From assembly GCA_944325515.1 (NCBI GenBank), contig CALVAO010000004.1, positions 62,001 through 126,000 of the forward strand: a stretch of 64,000 nt of DNA, written 5' to 3'. Below are positions 27,863-36,157 of this stretch, piece by piece; the first letter of the stretch is position 1, and each line of letters opens with the position of its first letter. The translations under genes were made by a program, and so were the position numbers. The notes below the pieces were generated by a model that had not been told where the DNA came from, searched no databases, and was given only the letters and a program-made list of their open reading frames with translations. Origin of the DNA: Candidatus Gastranaerophilales bacterium. Its GTDB lineage: Bacteria; Cyanobacteriota; Vampirovibrionia; Gastranaerophilales; Gastranaerophilaceae.

Positions 27863-28425
27863 CCTCTATAAGCAACCAGCAGCCCGCCTTGCAGGTTTAA
27901 AATTTCATACTGAAACTCTTCATCTGCATCAATTGCGTCAATAAAAGGCTGCACCTTTTCAGCATGCGATGTAATATTATCTGCTGTTATAACAGCTCTT
28001 GGCGTTAAATGCGGCTTTATTAGTTCAAAATATTTTACATATTCTCTTTTATTTGCATCAATAAAAACAAAATCAAACTTCTCATCTTCTTTGAGATACT
28101 CTAAAATCATACAGGCAGAACCTTGAATGGGATTTATAATATCAGCGATACCGCATTTCTTAAAATTATCAATAGCAACAGACTGTCTTTTTTCATAAAA
28201 TTCAATAGTGGTAAGTTTCCCGCCGGTATGTTTAAGAGCTTTTGCAAGCCATATACCGGAATAGCCGTTAGAAGTTCCTATTTCAAGCACACTTTTAGCA
28301 CCCATCATTTTAATAAAAGTATTTAATAAAATACCTGTTTCTCTCGGTATATTCCAAAATTCCTTCTGAGTTTTTTCAAGCTCAGCCAGCACATCAGAAG
28401 TTACGTCATCCAGCTTTATATCCAT
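27859..28425 (-). CDS. SAM-dependent O-methyltransferase, catechol type
   Basis: 188 residues of the small O-methyltransferase (family 3) group. SAM-binding motif VLEIGTSNGYSGIWLA, then FDFVFIDANKREYVKYFE with the metal-binding Asp, and ITADNI. Substrate unknown. Starts with AAGGAT eight bases before the ATG. Confidence 0.9.
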   Translation of the reverse strand: MDIKLDDVTSDVLAELEKTQKEFWNIPRETGILLNTFIKMMGAKSVLEIGTSNGYSGIWLAKALKHTGGKLTTIEFYEKRQSVAIDNFKKCGIADIINPIQGSACMILEYLKEDEKFDFVFIDANKREYVKYFELIKPHLTPRAVITADNITSHAEKVQPFIDAIDADEEFQYEILNLQGGLLVAYRG

Positions 28426-28434
28426 ATGAAATCC

Positions 28435-29874
28435 TTAATCAAATAATTTTACTTTATTAGTTATGATTACATCCTTTATCGGAACATTTATTGCATAAGT
28501 TTTCAACAATTTTCCTTTGGATAAATCTATTATAGAATAAAAATTATTTTTTAAATCTGTTATAATTGCCAAATTGGTATCTTCAATTAGATTAAAACCG
28601 GAGGAAAAGCCGTTGGTTCCAAGCTCAATTGTTCCGATTATAGAATCGTCCTTGGTATTAATTTTTTGGATAACATTATTTTGCGCACCTAATACGTATA
28701 AAATATTATTATACAATTTCATAGCTATAGGCTTATTAACAGTTGTAAATTCATTTATCAAACCTAACGTCGAATAGTCTATTACAGCTATTCTGCTTTT
28801 TGTACGGCTGGAAATATATAGTTTATTATCTTTAAAAGCAAGAGCGGAAACATTCGGGAATTTACCGATATCTTTCAGTTCATATTGTTTTTTTAATTCT
28901 ATAGCCCAAATTTCATTTTTTAATTTATCAACATAAAATAATTTATCATCTTGCAGCAAAAGGTTTTCACAATAACCATTTATTTTTATTTTCTGAACCA
29001 AAGTCATAGTTTTCAAATCAAGAACAAAAATAGTAGAGGCTGAAGGTGATGTAATAAAAGCTTTTGCATTAGCTTTATCTACTAGTATTTCTTCCGGATT
29101 AGAAGTCAAATTTACCTGTTTTATAAAACGTGAATCCGCTACTGAAATAATATCAACAAATGGTCTGTCATAAGTCGTCACCAGAAGGAACTTACCATCA
29201 TCTACAGCTTTTACATCTATTGGTATTGATTTTTGAGCAAGCGAATACGAAGGCACAGCTTTTGCCGGCTCTATAACTTGAACATTTTTAGAATAATTTG
29301 TTGTAACAAAAAGTATTTTATCTTTTAATTGCGGAATCATAGTCTGTGGAGCAGCAGGTTCTGATTCAGATAAAAAGTCTTCATAAGAGTCCTTATTTTC
29401 AACCTTTATCATATCTTCACTTTTTGTATCTATTTTAAGATTACCTATAATACCTTTTATATTTTCCGGTATTATGAGACCGCTCGGAACCAGCATATCC
29501 TGCGGCAAAAGTCCTGTACGAACTTGAAGCGGTGGATTAACCATATGTAATACCGTGCGGTGTCCTTCACCATCAGTAAAAACTTTTAGCAAAACAAAGT
29601 CATTGTTAAAAATAACAACATCCGGTTCTTGCTGCAGAGTTTGATTTGCCGGATAACTTTCTTTTATTTTTAACTCTTTTATGTCTGAAAATAATGACGG
29701 ATAAAGCGGCAAATAAATAGTATTATCCGGTAATATTATAACTCCGTCAAATCTTATGTCAGCCTGCGGAATATTATCTAATATATATGAACGGACTTCA
29801 GCCGGAATTTTAGCGGCAAAAGCATTTGTGCAGCCGATTAGCAAGAATCCCAATATCAATAAAAACTTCCGCAT
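28435..29874 (-). CDS. YncE-like beta-propeller secreted protein
   Basis: 479 residues. Signal sequence with both a lipobox-like LIGC (Cys15) and a signal peptidase I-like AFA site, so lipoprotein versus soluble periplasmic cannot be settled. From about 180 onward it has repeated blades such as AKAFITSPSASTIFVLDLKTMTLVQKI and KLYISSRTKSRIAVIDYSTLGL, typical of YncE/40-residue YVTN beta-propellers. The second Met is used as start because GGAG is then five bases away. Function unknown, perhaps surface binding. Confidence 0.8.
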   Translation of the reverse strand: MRKFLLILGFLLIGCTNAFAAKIPAEVRSYILDNIPQADIRFDGVIILPDNTIYLPLYPSLFSDIKELKIKESYPANQTLQQEPDVVIFNNDFVLLKVFTDGEGHRTVLHMVNPPLQVRTGLLPQDMLVPSGLIIPENIKGIIGNLKIDTKSEDMIKVENKDSYEDFLSESEPAAPQTMIPQLKDKILFVTTNYSKNVQVIEPAKAVPSYSLAQKSIPIDVKAVDDGKFLLVTTYDRPFVDIISVADSRFIKQVNLTSNPEEILVDKANAKAFITSPSASTIFVLDLKTMTLVQKIKINGYCENLLLQDDKLFYVDKLKNEIWAIELKKQYELKDIGKFPNVSALAFKDNKLYISSRTKSRIAVIDYSTLGLINEFTTVNKPIAMKLYNNILYVLGAQNNVIQKINTKDDSIIGTIELGTNGFSSGFNLIEDTNLAIITDLKNNFYSIIDLSKGKLLKTYAINVPIKDVIITNKVKLFD

Positions 29875-29921
29875 CATCTCTCCAGATTCATTTAGACTTT
29901 TTTATTTTACCACAAGTTTTT

Positions 29922-31043
29922 TTATTTAAAAACACCTTTTATACGTTCCTTTACGGATTCTTTTGCTTTACGTCCCGCTTGAATTTCATATAGTTTTTGA
30001 TATAAAGCTTTTTCCTCATTCGATATTTTTACAGGAGTTATTATACCTACAACAACAATATGTTCACCTCTGACGCCTTGTTTCGATAAACTTGGAATAC
30101 CGGCACCTTTTATTTTTACAACTTCGCCATGCTGTATTCCGGCTGGAATAGAAACTTCTCTTTCTCCGTCAAGAGTTTTAATTGTAACCCTGTCGCCAAG
30201 CACTGCTTGTGCCGGTGTTATATCCAGTTTTGTAAAGACATTAATTCCGTCGCGTTTATAATACATAGAAGGCTTAACATGTATAACAATATACAAATCT
30301 CCAGAAACGCCTCCGTTTAGTCCGGCATCCCCCTCGTGCGACAGACGCATTTTAGAGCCGTTATCGACACCTGCCGGTATTTTTAACTCAATCTTCTTCT
30401 CGACATTTATTCGACCTTCACCATGACAATCCGGACATGGGTCTTCAATAACAGTACCCTTTCCATGACAGTGAGGACAGGTTACTATCTGAGTAAAGTG
30501 TCCCAGAACAGTTTTAGTTGTCTGTTGTATTCTTCCGCTTCCGCCGCATGTTTTGCATGTTACAGGTTTTGAGCCTTCTTTTGTACCCGTACCTTTACAG
30601 GATTGACAACTTTCCAGATGATCAATTTTTATCTCTTTTGTTAAGCCAAAGACTGCTTCTTCAAAGTCCAACTCAATATCCAGCCTTAAATCATCCCCCC
30701 TTTGCGGTGCATTAGGGTCTTGTCTTCTTGAACCGCCAAAACCGAAACCACCAAAGAATGAATTAAAGACTTCATCCAAATCGCCGAAACCTCCGGCAAA
30801 TGGACCTTGAGTATTAAACCCTGCATTTCTTAGACCATCTTCACCGAAACGGTCGTATGTTGCACGCTTATCATCATCCATTAATGTTTCATAAGCTTTA
30901 CCCAGTTCTTTGAACTTTGTTTCAGCTTCCGGTGACTTATTTACATCGGGATGCCATTTTCTTGCCATCTTCCGGAAAGCGCTTTTTATCTCCTCTTTCG
31001 TAGCGTTTCGTTCTACGCCCAATATCTCATAGTAATCACTCAT
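29922..31043 (-). CDS. dnaJ: Chaperone protein DnaJ
   Basis: 373 residues. J domain with HPD (KWHPDVN), a Gly/Phe-rich segment (about 75-110), four CxxCxGxG zinc repeats ([32 protein letters not shown]), and the C-terminal substrate-binding domains. Stimulates DnaK. Nine bases after grpE; dnaK is not in the window. Confidence 0.97.
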   Translation of the reverse strand: MSDYYEILGVERNATKEEIKSAFRKMARKWHPDVNKSPEAETKFKELGKAYETLMDDDKRATYDRFGEDGLRNAGFNTQGPFAGGFGDLDEVFNSFFGGFGFGGSRRQDPNAPQRGDDLRLDIELDFEEAVFGLTKEIKIDHLESCQSCKGTGTKEGSKPVTCKTCGGSGRIQQTTKTVLGHFTQIVTCPHCHGKGTVIEDPCPDCHGEGRINVEKKIELKIPAGVDNGSKMRLSHEGDAGLNGGVSGDLYIVIHVKPSMYYKRDGINVFTKLDITPAQAVLGDRVTIKTLDGEREVSIPAGIQHGEVVKIKGAGIPSLSKQGVRGEHIVVVGIITPVKISNEEKALYQKLYEIQAGRKAKESVKERIKGVFK

Positions 31044-31052
31044 CGCTATTGT

Positions 31053-31652
31053 CTATTCCTCTGCTGTTGCAACATTTACCAGTGCCGGTCTCAAAACTTT
31101 ATCACCCAGTTTGTAGCCTTTTTGCAGCTCTGCTATAATCGTATTTTCTTCCTTTTCCGATGTAGGAGTCTGCATTACTGCCTCATGATAATTAGGATCA
31201 AAAATCTCGCCTTCCGCCTTTATAGTTTCTAACCCTGCCTTTGATAGTACGTCTGTAAAATTCTTGTACGCAAGATTATAACACTCTTTAACTTTATCGC
31301 AATCTTCTACAATCTCTATTGCCTTAAGACCTCTTTCAAAATTATCAAGGACTTCTATCATTTTTTTCAAAGTATTTTCTGCACCATATTTTAAAAGACT
31401 TTCTCTTTCTTGCTCATGGCGCTTTCTATAATTTTCAAAATCAGCCGCTAACCTGATATACTGATTATTTAACAAATCATATTTCTCTTGAAGTTTATTA
31501 ATTTCACTGTTACTTTCGTCTTCCGGTTTTTCTGCAGCTTCTTCTACAGCTTTATTATCTTCCGTATTTTCTTCTTCTGTCTTAATTTCTTCTATATTTT
31601 CATTTGAATTTTCTTCACCGGTATCATTTACCCCTTTGAATGGATTTTTCAT
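31053..31652 (-). CDS. grpE: Nucleotide exchange factor GrpE
   Basis: 199 residues. Acidic N-terminal tail of about 55 residues, long coiled coil, and the C-terminal GrpE core (FRKRHEQERES-type region, then YHEAVMQTPTSEKEENTI and LRPALVNVA). Releases ADP from DnaK. No CIRCE element is seen upstream. AAGGGGGC precedes the ATG. Confidence 0.96.
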   Translation of the reverse strand: MKNPFKGVNDTGEENSNENIEEIKTEEENTEDNKAVEEAAEKPEDESNSEINKLQEKYDLLNNQYIRLAADFENYRKRHEQERESLLKYGAENTLKKMIEVLDNFERGLKAIEIVEDCDKVKECYNLAYKNFTDVLSKAGLETIKAEGEIFDPNYHEAVMQTPTSEKEENTIIAELQKGYKLGDKVLRPALVNVATAEE

Positions 31653-31672
31653 AAAATGCCCCCTTATTTAAC

Positions 31673-31700
31673 ATTATATATGATAATTATAAGGTATCAA
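31673..31700 (-). promoter_or_regulatory. Sigma-70 promoter of grpE-dnaJ
   Basis: On the minus strand TTGATA (31695-31700), 16-bp spacer, TATAAT (31673-31678), about 20 bp before the grpE ATG. Confidence 0.6.
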
Positions 31701-31739
31701 ATCCGATATACAAGTAAAGTTTATTTTTTTTTAATAATT

Positions 31740-31769
31740 AAAAAGCCTCAATATGCATTGAGGCTTTTT
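31740..31769 (-). terminator. Terminator after alcohol dehydrogenase
   Basis: Perfect 13-bp stem AAAAAGCCTCAAT / ATTGAGGCTTTTT with a four-base loop, 11 bp after the dehydrogenase stop on the minus strand; T-rich sequence follows. Confidence 0.9.
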
Positions 31770-31779
31770 AGATCTTATC

Positions 31780-32838
31780 TTAATCAATAATAACAAGAGG
31801 TTTTATCAAATCTCTGGGCTTATCTTTCATAAGCATTAACGCAGGTTCTACATTTTCCAAACCATGGAATGTATGAGTTATTAATTTTTCCGGATGAATT
31901 CTGTGAGTCTGAACAAGTCTTGCAAGTTTTTCAGAACGCAGTCTTCCTCCCGGCATAAGACCTCCGGTAATCATTTTGTGTCCCATACCGCATCCCCATT
32001 CTACTCTAGGGATTTTTACATAATCACCTTCACCTAAATAATTGACATTACCAATTTTTCCACCCGGTTTCAGCATTTTTATTGCCTGTTCAAAAGTATC
32101 ATTGTTCCCGCCTGCTATAACAATTTTATCAACACCCTTACCATAAGTTTTATCAAGAACTTGTTCGGTAATATCACCTTCTCTGTAATTTATAATGTCT
32201 GTTGCTCCAAATTCTTTTGCTAAATCAATACAATTTTGTCTAGAACCTACCGCATAAATATTTGCAGCACCTCTTATTGCAGCAGCTGCAACCGACATTA
32301 GCCCTACCGGTCCGATACCGATTACAACAACATTATCGCCAAACTGTATATCTGCGAGTTCTACACCGTGGAATCCTGTCGGCACCATATCACTAAGCAT
32401 ACAAGCAGCGCCCAAATCCATTCCTTCCGGCAAATGCGCCAGATTTCCATCTGCATCATTTACATGAAAATACTCTGCAAAAACACCATCTTTAAAATTA
32501 GAGAATTTCCATCCAGACAGCATTCCGCCTGAGTGCATTGCATAACCATCTTGAGCTTCCAAAGAATTCCAGTCAGGAGTTATTGCAGAAACAAGCACCT
32601 TATCACCGGCTTTAAAATCTTTAACAAGACTGCCAACCTCTACAACTTCACCGACAGCTTCGTGCCCTAGAATCATATTATGCCTATCACCGATAGCTCC
32701 AGCCCATACGGTATGTACATCTGAAGTACAAGGTGCAAGAGCAATGGGCTTACATATAGCATCTGTCGGACCGCATTTAGGAATATCTTTGGTGATCCAG
32801 CCGGTTTTTCCTATAGATAACATCGCAAAACCCTTCAT
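31780..32838 (-). CDS. NADP-dependent secondary alcohol dehydrogenase
   Basis: 352 residues, the zinc medium-chain family, and strikingly like the isopropanol/secondary alcohol dehydrogenases of Clostridium beijerinckii and Thermoanaerobacter. Numbering coincides: zinc ligands Cys37, His59, Glu60, Asp150, and the NADP-specificity residues Gly198, Ser199, Arg200, Tyr218. It would interconvert secondary alcohols and ketones (or aldehydes) with NADPH to balance fermentation. The close match to Firmicutes enzymes suggests transfer. AAGGGGG precedes the ATG; bounded by terminators, so a one-gene unit. Confidence 0.95.
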   Translation of the reverse strand: MKGFAMLSIGKTGWITKDIPKCGPTDAICKPIALAPCTSDVHTVWAGAIGDRHNMILGHEAVGEVVEVGSLVKDFKAGDKVLVSAITPDWNSLEAQDGYAMHSGGMLSGWKFSNFKDGVFAEYFHVNDADGNLAHLPEGMDLGAACMLSDMVPTGFHGVELADIQFGDNVVVIGIGPVGLMSVAAAAIRGAANIYAVGSRQNCIDLAKEFGATDIINYREGDITEQVLDKTYGKGVDKIVIAGGNNDTFEQAIKMLKPGGKIGNVNYLGEGDYVKIPRVEWGCGMGHKMITGGLMPGGRLRSEKLARLVQTHRIHPEKLITHTFHGLENVEPALMLMKDKPRDLIKPLVIID

Positions 32839-32931
32839 GATTACCCCCTTAATTTTTTTAAATAAACACTAATAAACAACCTATACATGTTAACATATAA
32901 ATGCCTTTGTTTCAATCCTCAAATACACAAA

Positions 32932-32958
32932 CCCGCTCCGATTATTATCCGGAACGGG
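32932..32958 (-). terminator. Possible terminator after phosphodiester glycosidase
   Basis: CCCGCTCCG (32932-32940) pairs with CGGAACGGG (32950-32958) with one mismatch; no strong T tract follows on the minus strand. Confidence 0.4.
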
Positions 32959-32985
32959 CAGCTTTTAGGGCAAATGATTGCACTA

Positions 32986-34209
32986 TTAAGAAACTTTTAT
33001 ATTAAGTGTATGTGATAACGGAATTCCTCCTTGAATGGCAGGTTTATTTACAACTTTTCCTTTTATAAACATGACAGTTGAACCGCCTCCGTCAAGATTC
33101 ATGGCATTTACACAGCCTAGCTCTTTCATCAAACGGGCTAATTCCATTAAAGTTAAACCGATAGATGCTCCCTCTCTTCCGTCAGCGGTAAGCATTATTA
33201 GATGATTATCAGCTGTATAACCTATAGCTGTTCTGGGGTTTCTTCCTCCAATAGAAGCTAGTTTTTGTGCAGTCATGTCAACATATATATCACCGTTTTT
33301 AATTAAATATGGACCTCCGCTTATTATATGATTTACATCTCTCCACTCCGGATTCATTCCTATTTTTAATTTGAATTTTTTTGCTTCTGCGAATTTACTT
33401 AAATTCTTTTTTGTACCAACTATTACATAACCGTTTTTGGGGATTTTATTCCTTCCGATAGAGGTATTAACCAGCCTGCCATCCTCTATGACCATTTGCA
33501 TCCCATACCGAGGACTAGGCGGAGAATATTCACCCCAATCCGGCGTATATACGATTGTATGCAGCGACAGCATTCTAGGTTGATTGACATTATCAATTTT
33601 TAACCCTCCTATATTAGTTTCCAATATTGCATTAAGCTTTATTCTTGCCATTTCAAAGCCTTTGTCGAAAATTCCCATTGCCACTCTGTCATAAATCGGA
33701 CCGGTATAAACTTTCTTATTTATCATCAATGTGCCAAGCGGTACACCGGTTTGTGGTTTAAAGTATCCGCCGTTAATTGAAACTATTGCATTTTCCCTGT
33801 TTGCTATTGCAGAAATTTTTGAGCGGTTTGCGAGTGTATCGGATGCTATTGCAGGTTCTATCACCAATCTGTCATTTACACCCTGTGAAAGCTCGACAAT
33901 GTTTATTCGAACGGGTTTATTATTATAGTATTTTATCATTCTGACATGTTTAACACCTCTTTCTACATCTATGACCTGTGAATTAGGATATTTTTCTAAA
34001 ATTTTTTGCTCAAAGACCAGTTCTTCGTATTTTTTTTGTTCTTCAATATAATTTACTTGATAATTTACTCTCTGCGAAATTCCCGCATTTATATCTTTTG
34101 CGGAAATAAGCAGGTTCTGAGAAAAAAATAAGCAAATAGCTATACCTATACCTGCAGCGCTTGTTGCTGTTTTTTCGAATTGGGGTCTTTGTATAATGGC
34201 TGTATCCAT
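32986..34209 (-). CDS. Phosphodiester glycosidase family protein (DUF2233)
   Basis: 407 residues. One N-terminal membrane helix or signal anchor (about 16-37), a Gln/Glu-rich linker, then the NAGPA/DUF2233 domain with the signatures SINGGYFKP, GTLMINKKVYTGP, RNPRTAIGY, and the C-terminal CVNAMNLDGGGSTVMF. The family hydrolyses sugar phosphodiesters and is linked to exopolysaccharide genes. The ATG at 34209 is preferred over a GTG at 34218 because AGGTGAG is then correctly spaced. Expressed from a leader of about 215 nt. Confidence 0.88.
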   Translation of the reverse strand: MDTAIIQRPQFEKTATSAAGIGIAICLFFSQNLLISAKDINAGISQRVNYQVNYIEEQKKYEELVFEQKILEKYPNSQVIDVERGVKHVRMIKYYNNKPVRINIVELSQGVNDRLVIEPAIASDTLANRSKISAIANRENAIVSINGGYFKPQTGVPLGTLMINKKVYTGPIYDRVAMGIFDKGFEMARIKLNAILETNIGGLKIDNVNQPRMLSLHTIVYTPDWGEYSPPSPRYGMQMVIEDGRLVNTSIGRNKIPKNGYVIVGTKKNLSKFAEAKKFKLKIGMNPEWRDVNHIISGGPYLIKNGDIYVDMTAQKLASIGGRNPRTAIGYTADNHLIMLTADGREGASIGLTLMELARLMKELGCVNAMNLDGGGSTVMFIKGKVVNKPAIQGGIPLSHTLNIKVS

Positions 34210-34218
34210 TGCTCTCAC

Positions 34219-34338
34219 CTATTGTATAAAGTAACAGATACCTTTTTTATTAAGGAGTGGTGTGGGGCTATAACACTCCGCGGGTAAATATATTCCAGAC
34301 AGCACCTGCGCCGGTATATCTGTCCTGTATTTACTCAT
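34219..34338 (-). CDS. Possible 39-codon leader peptide
   Basis: ATG at 34338 to TAG at 34219-34221: starts MSKYRTDIPAQVLSGIYLP and ends LLNKKGICYFIQ. Its stop lies 9 bp before the glycosidase ATG, inside that gene's ribosome-binding region, which would allow translational coupling. No strong ribosome-binding site (AAGAAG, four bases away). GC content is higher than the surrounding spacer. It may instead be fortuitous within a structured RNA. Confidence 0.35.
   Translation of the reverse strand: MSKYRTDIPAQVLSGIYLPAECYSPTPLLNKKGICYFIQ
34254..34336. ncRNA. Structured leader element (unassigned RNA)
   Basis: Two nested hairpins. GGAGTG (34254-34259) pairs with CACTCC (34274-34279). GGGTAAATA (34282-34290) pairs with TATTTACTC (34328-34336) with one G-T wobble, enclosing GACAG (34298-34302) with CTGTC (34320-34324) and an inner ACC/GGT. 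It lies in the leader transcribed on the minus strand. It does not match a riboswitch class that I recognise. Confidence 0.4.
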
Positions 34339-34431
34339 CGACTTCTTGCCTATTAAGGCTTTTTAGTTGTCACATTCCAAAATTTTAAATTTTAGAATTA
34401 CGCTCAAGGAAATATTCTTTCCTCTACTATT

Positions 34432-34460
34432 ATTATATCATACACTTAATCTATTCTCAA
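34432..34460 (-). promoter_or_regulatory. Strong sigma-70 promoter of leader and glycosidase gene
   Basis: On the minus strand TTGAGA (34455-34460), exact 17-bp spacer, TATAAT (34432-34437) with an extended TGA in front. The start would be near 34425, leaving about 215 nt untranslated before 34209. Confidence 0.75.
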
Positions 34461-34592
34461 GAGGGTTGTACGCTAATTTATATAATACTTTAGGATAATT
34501 TTTAAAATAGTTAAAAATACACTTAATATTTATTAACATTTAAAATGCTCTTATATACTGATTTTCGGAATTGTGTATGTTAATATAGTTTT

Positions 34593-35627
34593 ATGAGTAT
34601 TATTTCCGTTTTGAAGAAAAAAAACAAAAAAACTCTTTTTACGACTCCTAGCCATAATGGTAATTATTGTATTTTTCATAAATTTTATCAATGGTACAGG
34701 AGAGATATATCAGAAGTTGATGCATACAATCCGCAGGCTGCTCTTGAAAAAGCTGAAAAAGAAGCTGCTAAAATTTATGGAGTAAACTCTACTCATTTTT
34801 TAACCAACGGTTCAACAAGCGGAATTATAGCGGCGGTTTTAAGCTGCTGCAAAAAGGGGGATAAAGTTTTAGTCTGGAGTAATGCACATCAGTGCCACAA
34901 AAATGCCTGCATTTTAGCAGGTGCTGATATTCTGGAATATAATTTGCCTTACAACACTAATTGGGGAGTTTTTGAACCTGCAAAGCCGGATTTTTATGCA
35001 CAATTAATTAAGGAAAATATGCCCAAAGCCTTAATAATTACATCACCAAGCTATGAAGGACTTGTTTCCGATATAAAAGAAATAAGTTCTATATGTAAAA
35101 AAAACAATGTTTATTTAATAGTAGACGAGGCTCACGGGGCATTATATCCGTTTTCTGATTTATTACCGGAAAGTGCGGTAAAATATGCGGATTTCACAGT
35201 TCAATCATTGCATAAAACTGCCGGCGGCATAAATCCTACAGCTCTTTTGCACTGCAATTGCAGCATAACTCCTAAAACTGCACTTAAATTAATTACAACA
35301 ACTTCGCCGTCTTATCCGATGATGGCAACGATTGAAGCCAACATAAAATATTTAAATTCTTCGAAAGGAAGGAAAAAAATTCACGAACTTATAACAGAAA
35401 TCAATGCTGTAAAAACAAAGCTCACGAACCTGCAGTTTTACGGAGATGACCCATCTAAAATTCTTTTCAAAAAAGAAGGAATGTCCGGTTATGATTTATC
35501 AAGGGTTTTGTTTAATAAATACAATATTGAAGATGAGCGTGCCAATGAAAAGTCTGTAATGCTTCTTACAGGCATTGGGACAACAAAAAAAATGCTGGAA
35601 AAACTAAACTATTTGATAAGACTTTGA
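34593..35627 (+). CDS. Orn/Lys/Arg decarboxylase-like PLP enzyme
   Basis: 344 residues: the PLP-binding large domain of the fold-III-like (prokaryotic, aspartate aminotransferase-type) Orn/Lys/Arg decarboxylases, with a shortened C-terminal domain (family usual about 480). Motifs: TNGSTSGIIAAVLSCCKKGD, the PLP Asp178 in VDEAHGA, and Lys208 in SLHKTAGG, which binds PLP. Probably an arginine or ornithine/lysine decarboxylase feeding polyamine synthesis along with the SpeD at 47241, but substrate is not determinable here. No ribosome-binding site; the -10-like TAATAT ends six bases before the ATG. Confidence 0.82.
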   Translation: MSIISVLKKKNKKTLFTTPSHNGNYCIFHKFYQWYRRDISEVDAYNPQAALEKAEKEAAKIYGVNSTHFLTNGSTSGIIAAVLSCCKKGDKVLVWSNAHQCHKNACILAGADILEYNLPYNTNWGVFEPAKPDFYAQLIKENMPKALIITSPSYEGLVSDIKEISSICKKNNVYLIVDEAHGALYPFSDLLPESAVKYADFTVQSLHKTAGGINPTALLHCNCSITPKTALKLITTTSPSYPMMATIEANIKYLNSSKGRKKIHELITEINAVKTKLTNLQFYGDDPSKILFKKEGMSGYDLSRVLFNKYNIEDERANEKSVMLLTGIGTTKKMLEKLNYLIRL

Positions 35628-36157
35628 ATTTCTTTAAAATTTGGATGTTTAGCACTTTTAAGCCATTCAAACAGTGCGATTTCAGTTGTAATTATATGAG
35701 CCCCGTTATCTTTCATTTTATTTAATCCTGCAGAATATTCTAATTCTGCACGGCTTCCGCAAGCATCTTTTATAACATGTACTTCATAACCTGCATTCAT
35801 TAGAGCAGCAGCAGTCTGGCTTACACAAATATGAGTTTCTATGCCAAACAATACCGCCTGCTTTCGTGAAGATGCTTCCAACTTATTAAAAACCTCTTTA
35901 TTTTCAAGAGCAGAAAATGCAGTTTTATCAAAATATACCATATCATCAGGGAGCACACTTCTTATCCCGTCAATTGTATATCCAAGCCCTTTGGGGTATT
36001 GCTCAGTAATTATAATCGGAATATTCAAAATATTAGCAGCTTTTGTTATAATTTCAGCCTTTTTTTCAAGAGATGTTCTGTTAAAAACAGCATTCAAGAG
36101 TTTTTCCTGTACATCAATAATCAAAACAAAACTATTTTCTGCATCAAGTATTGCCAT
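35609..36157 (-). CDS. Isochorismatase-family cysteine hydrolase
   Basis: 182 residues. Catalytic triad Asp15 (LIIDVQEKL), Lys56 (QYPKGLG) and Cys111 (GIETHICVSQTA); YcaC-like arrangement. Substrate unknown (amides or isochorismate-type). AAGGAG before the ATG. Overlaps the end of the plus-strand decarboxylase gene by 19 bp and the upstream gene by 14 bp. Confidence 0.88.
   Translation of the reverse strand: MAILDAENSFVLIIDVQEKLLNAVFNRTSLEKKAEIITKAANILNIPIIITEQYPKGLGYTIDGIRSVLPDDMVYFDKTAFSALENKEVFNKLEASSRKQAVLFGIETHICVSQTAAALMNAGYEVHVIKDACGSRAELEYSAGLNKMKDNGAHIITTEIALFEWLKSAKHPNFKEIQSLIK

Larger units (their letters stand above)
34219..34592. other. 374-bp intergenic leader region
   Basis: Between the divergent phosphodiester glycosidase and decarboxylase-like genes. 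It contains a minus-strand sigma-70 promoter, a structured leader, and a 39-codon ORF. The decarboxylase promoter lies at the right edge (TAATAT at 34581-34586, six bases before the ATG). Confidence 0.6.

Noticed and set aside
31653-31739. CIRCE heat-shock operator upstream of grpE
   Set aside because: No TTAGCACTC-N9-GAGTGCTAA inverted repeat is present; an ordinary sigma-70 promoter is.
34254-34364. Known riboswitch or SRP/6S RNA in the 34.2-34.4 kb spacer
   Set aside because: No core of those families (for example GGAAGCAGC of SRP RNA) could be found; left as an unassigned structured leader.
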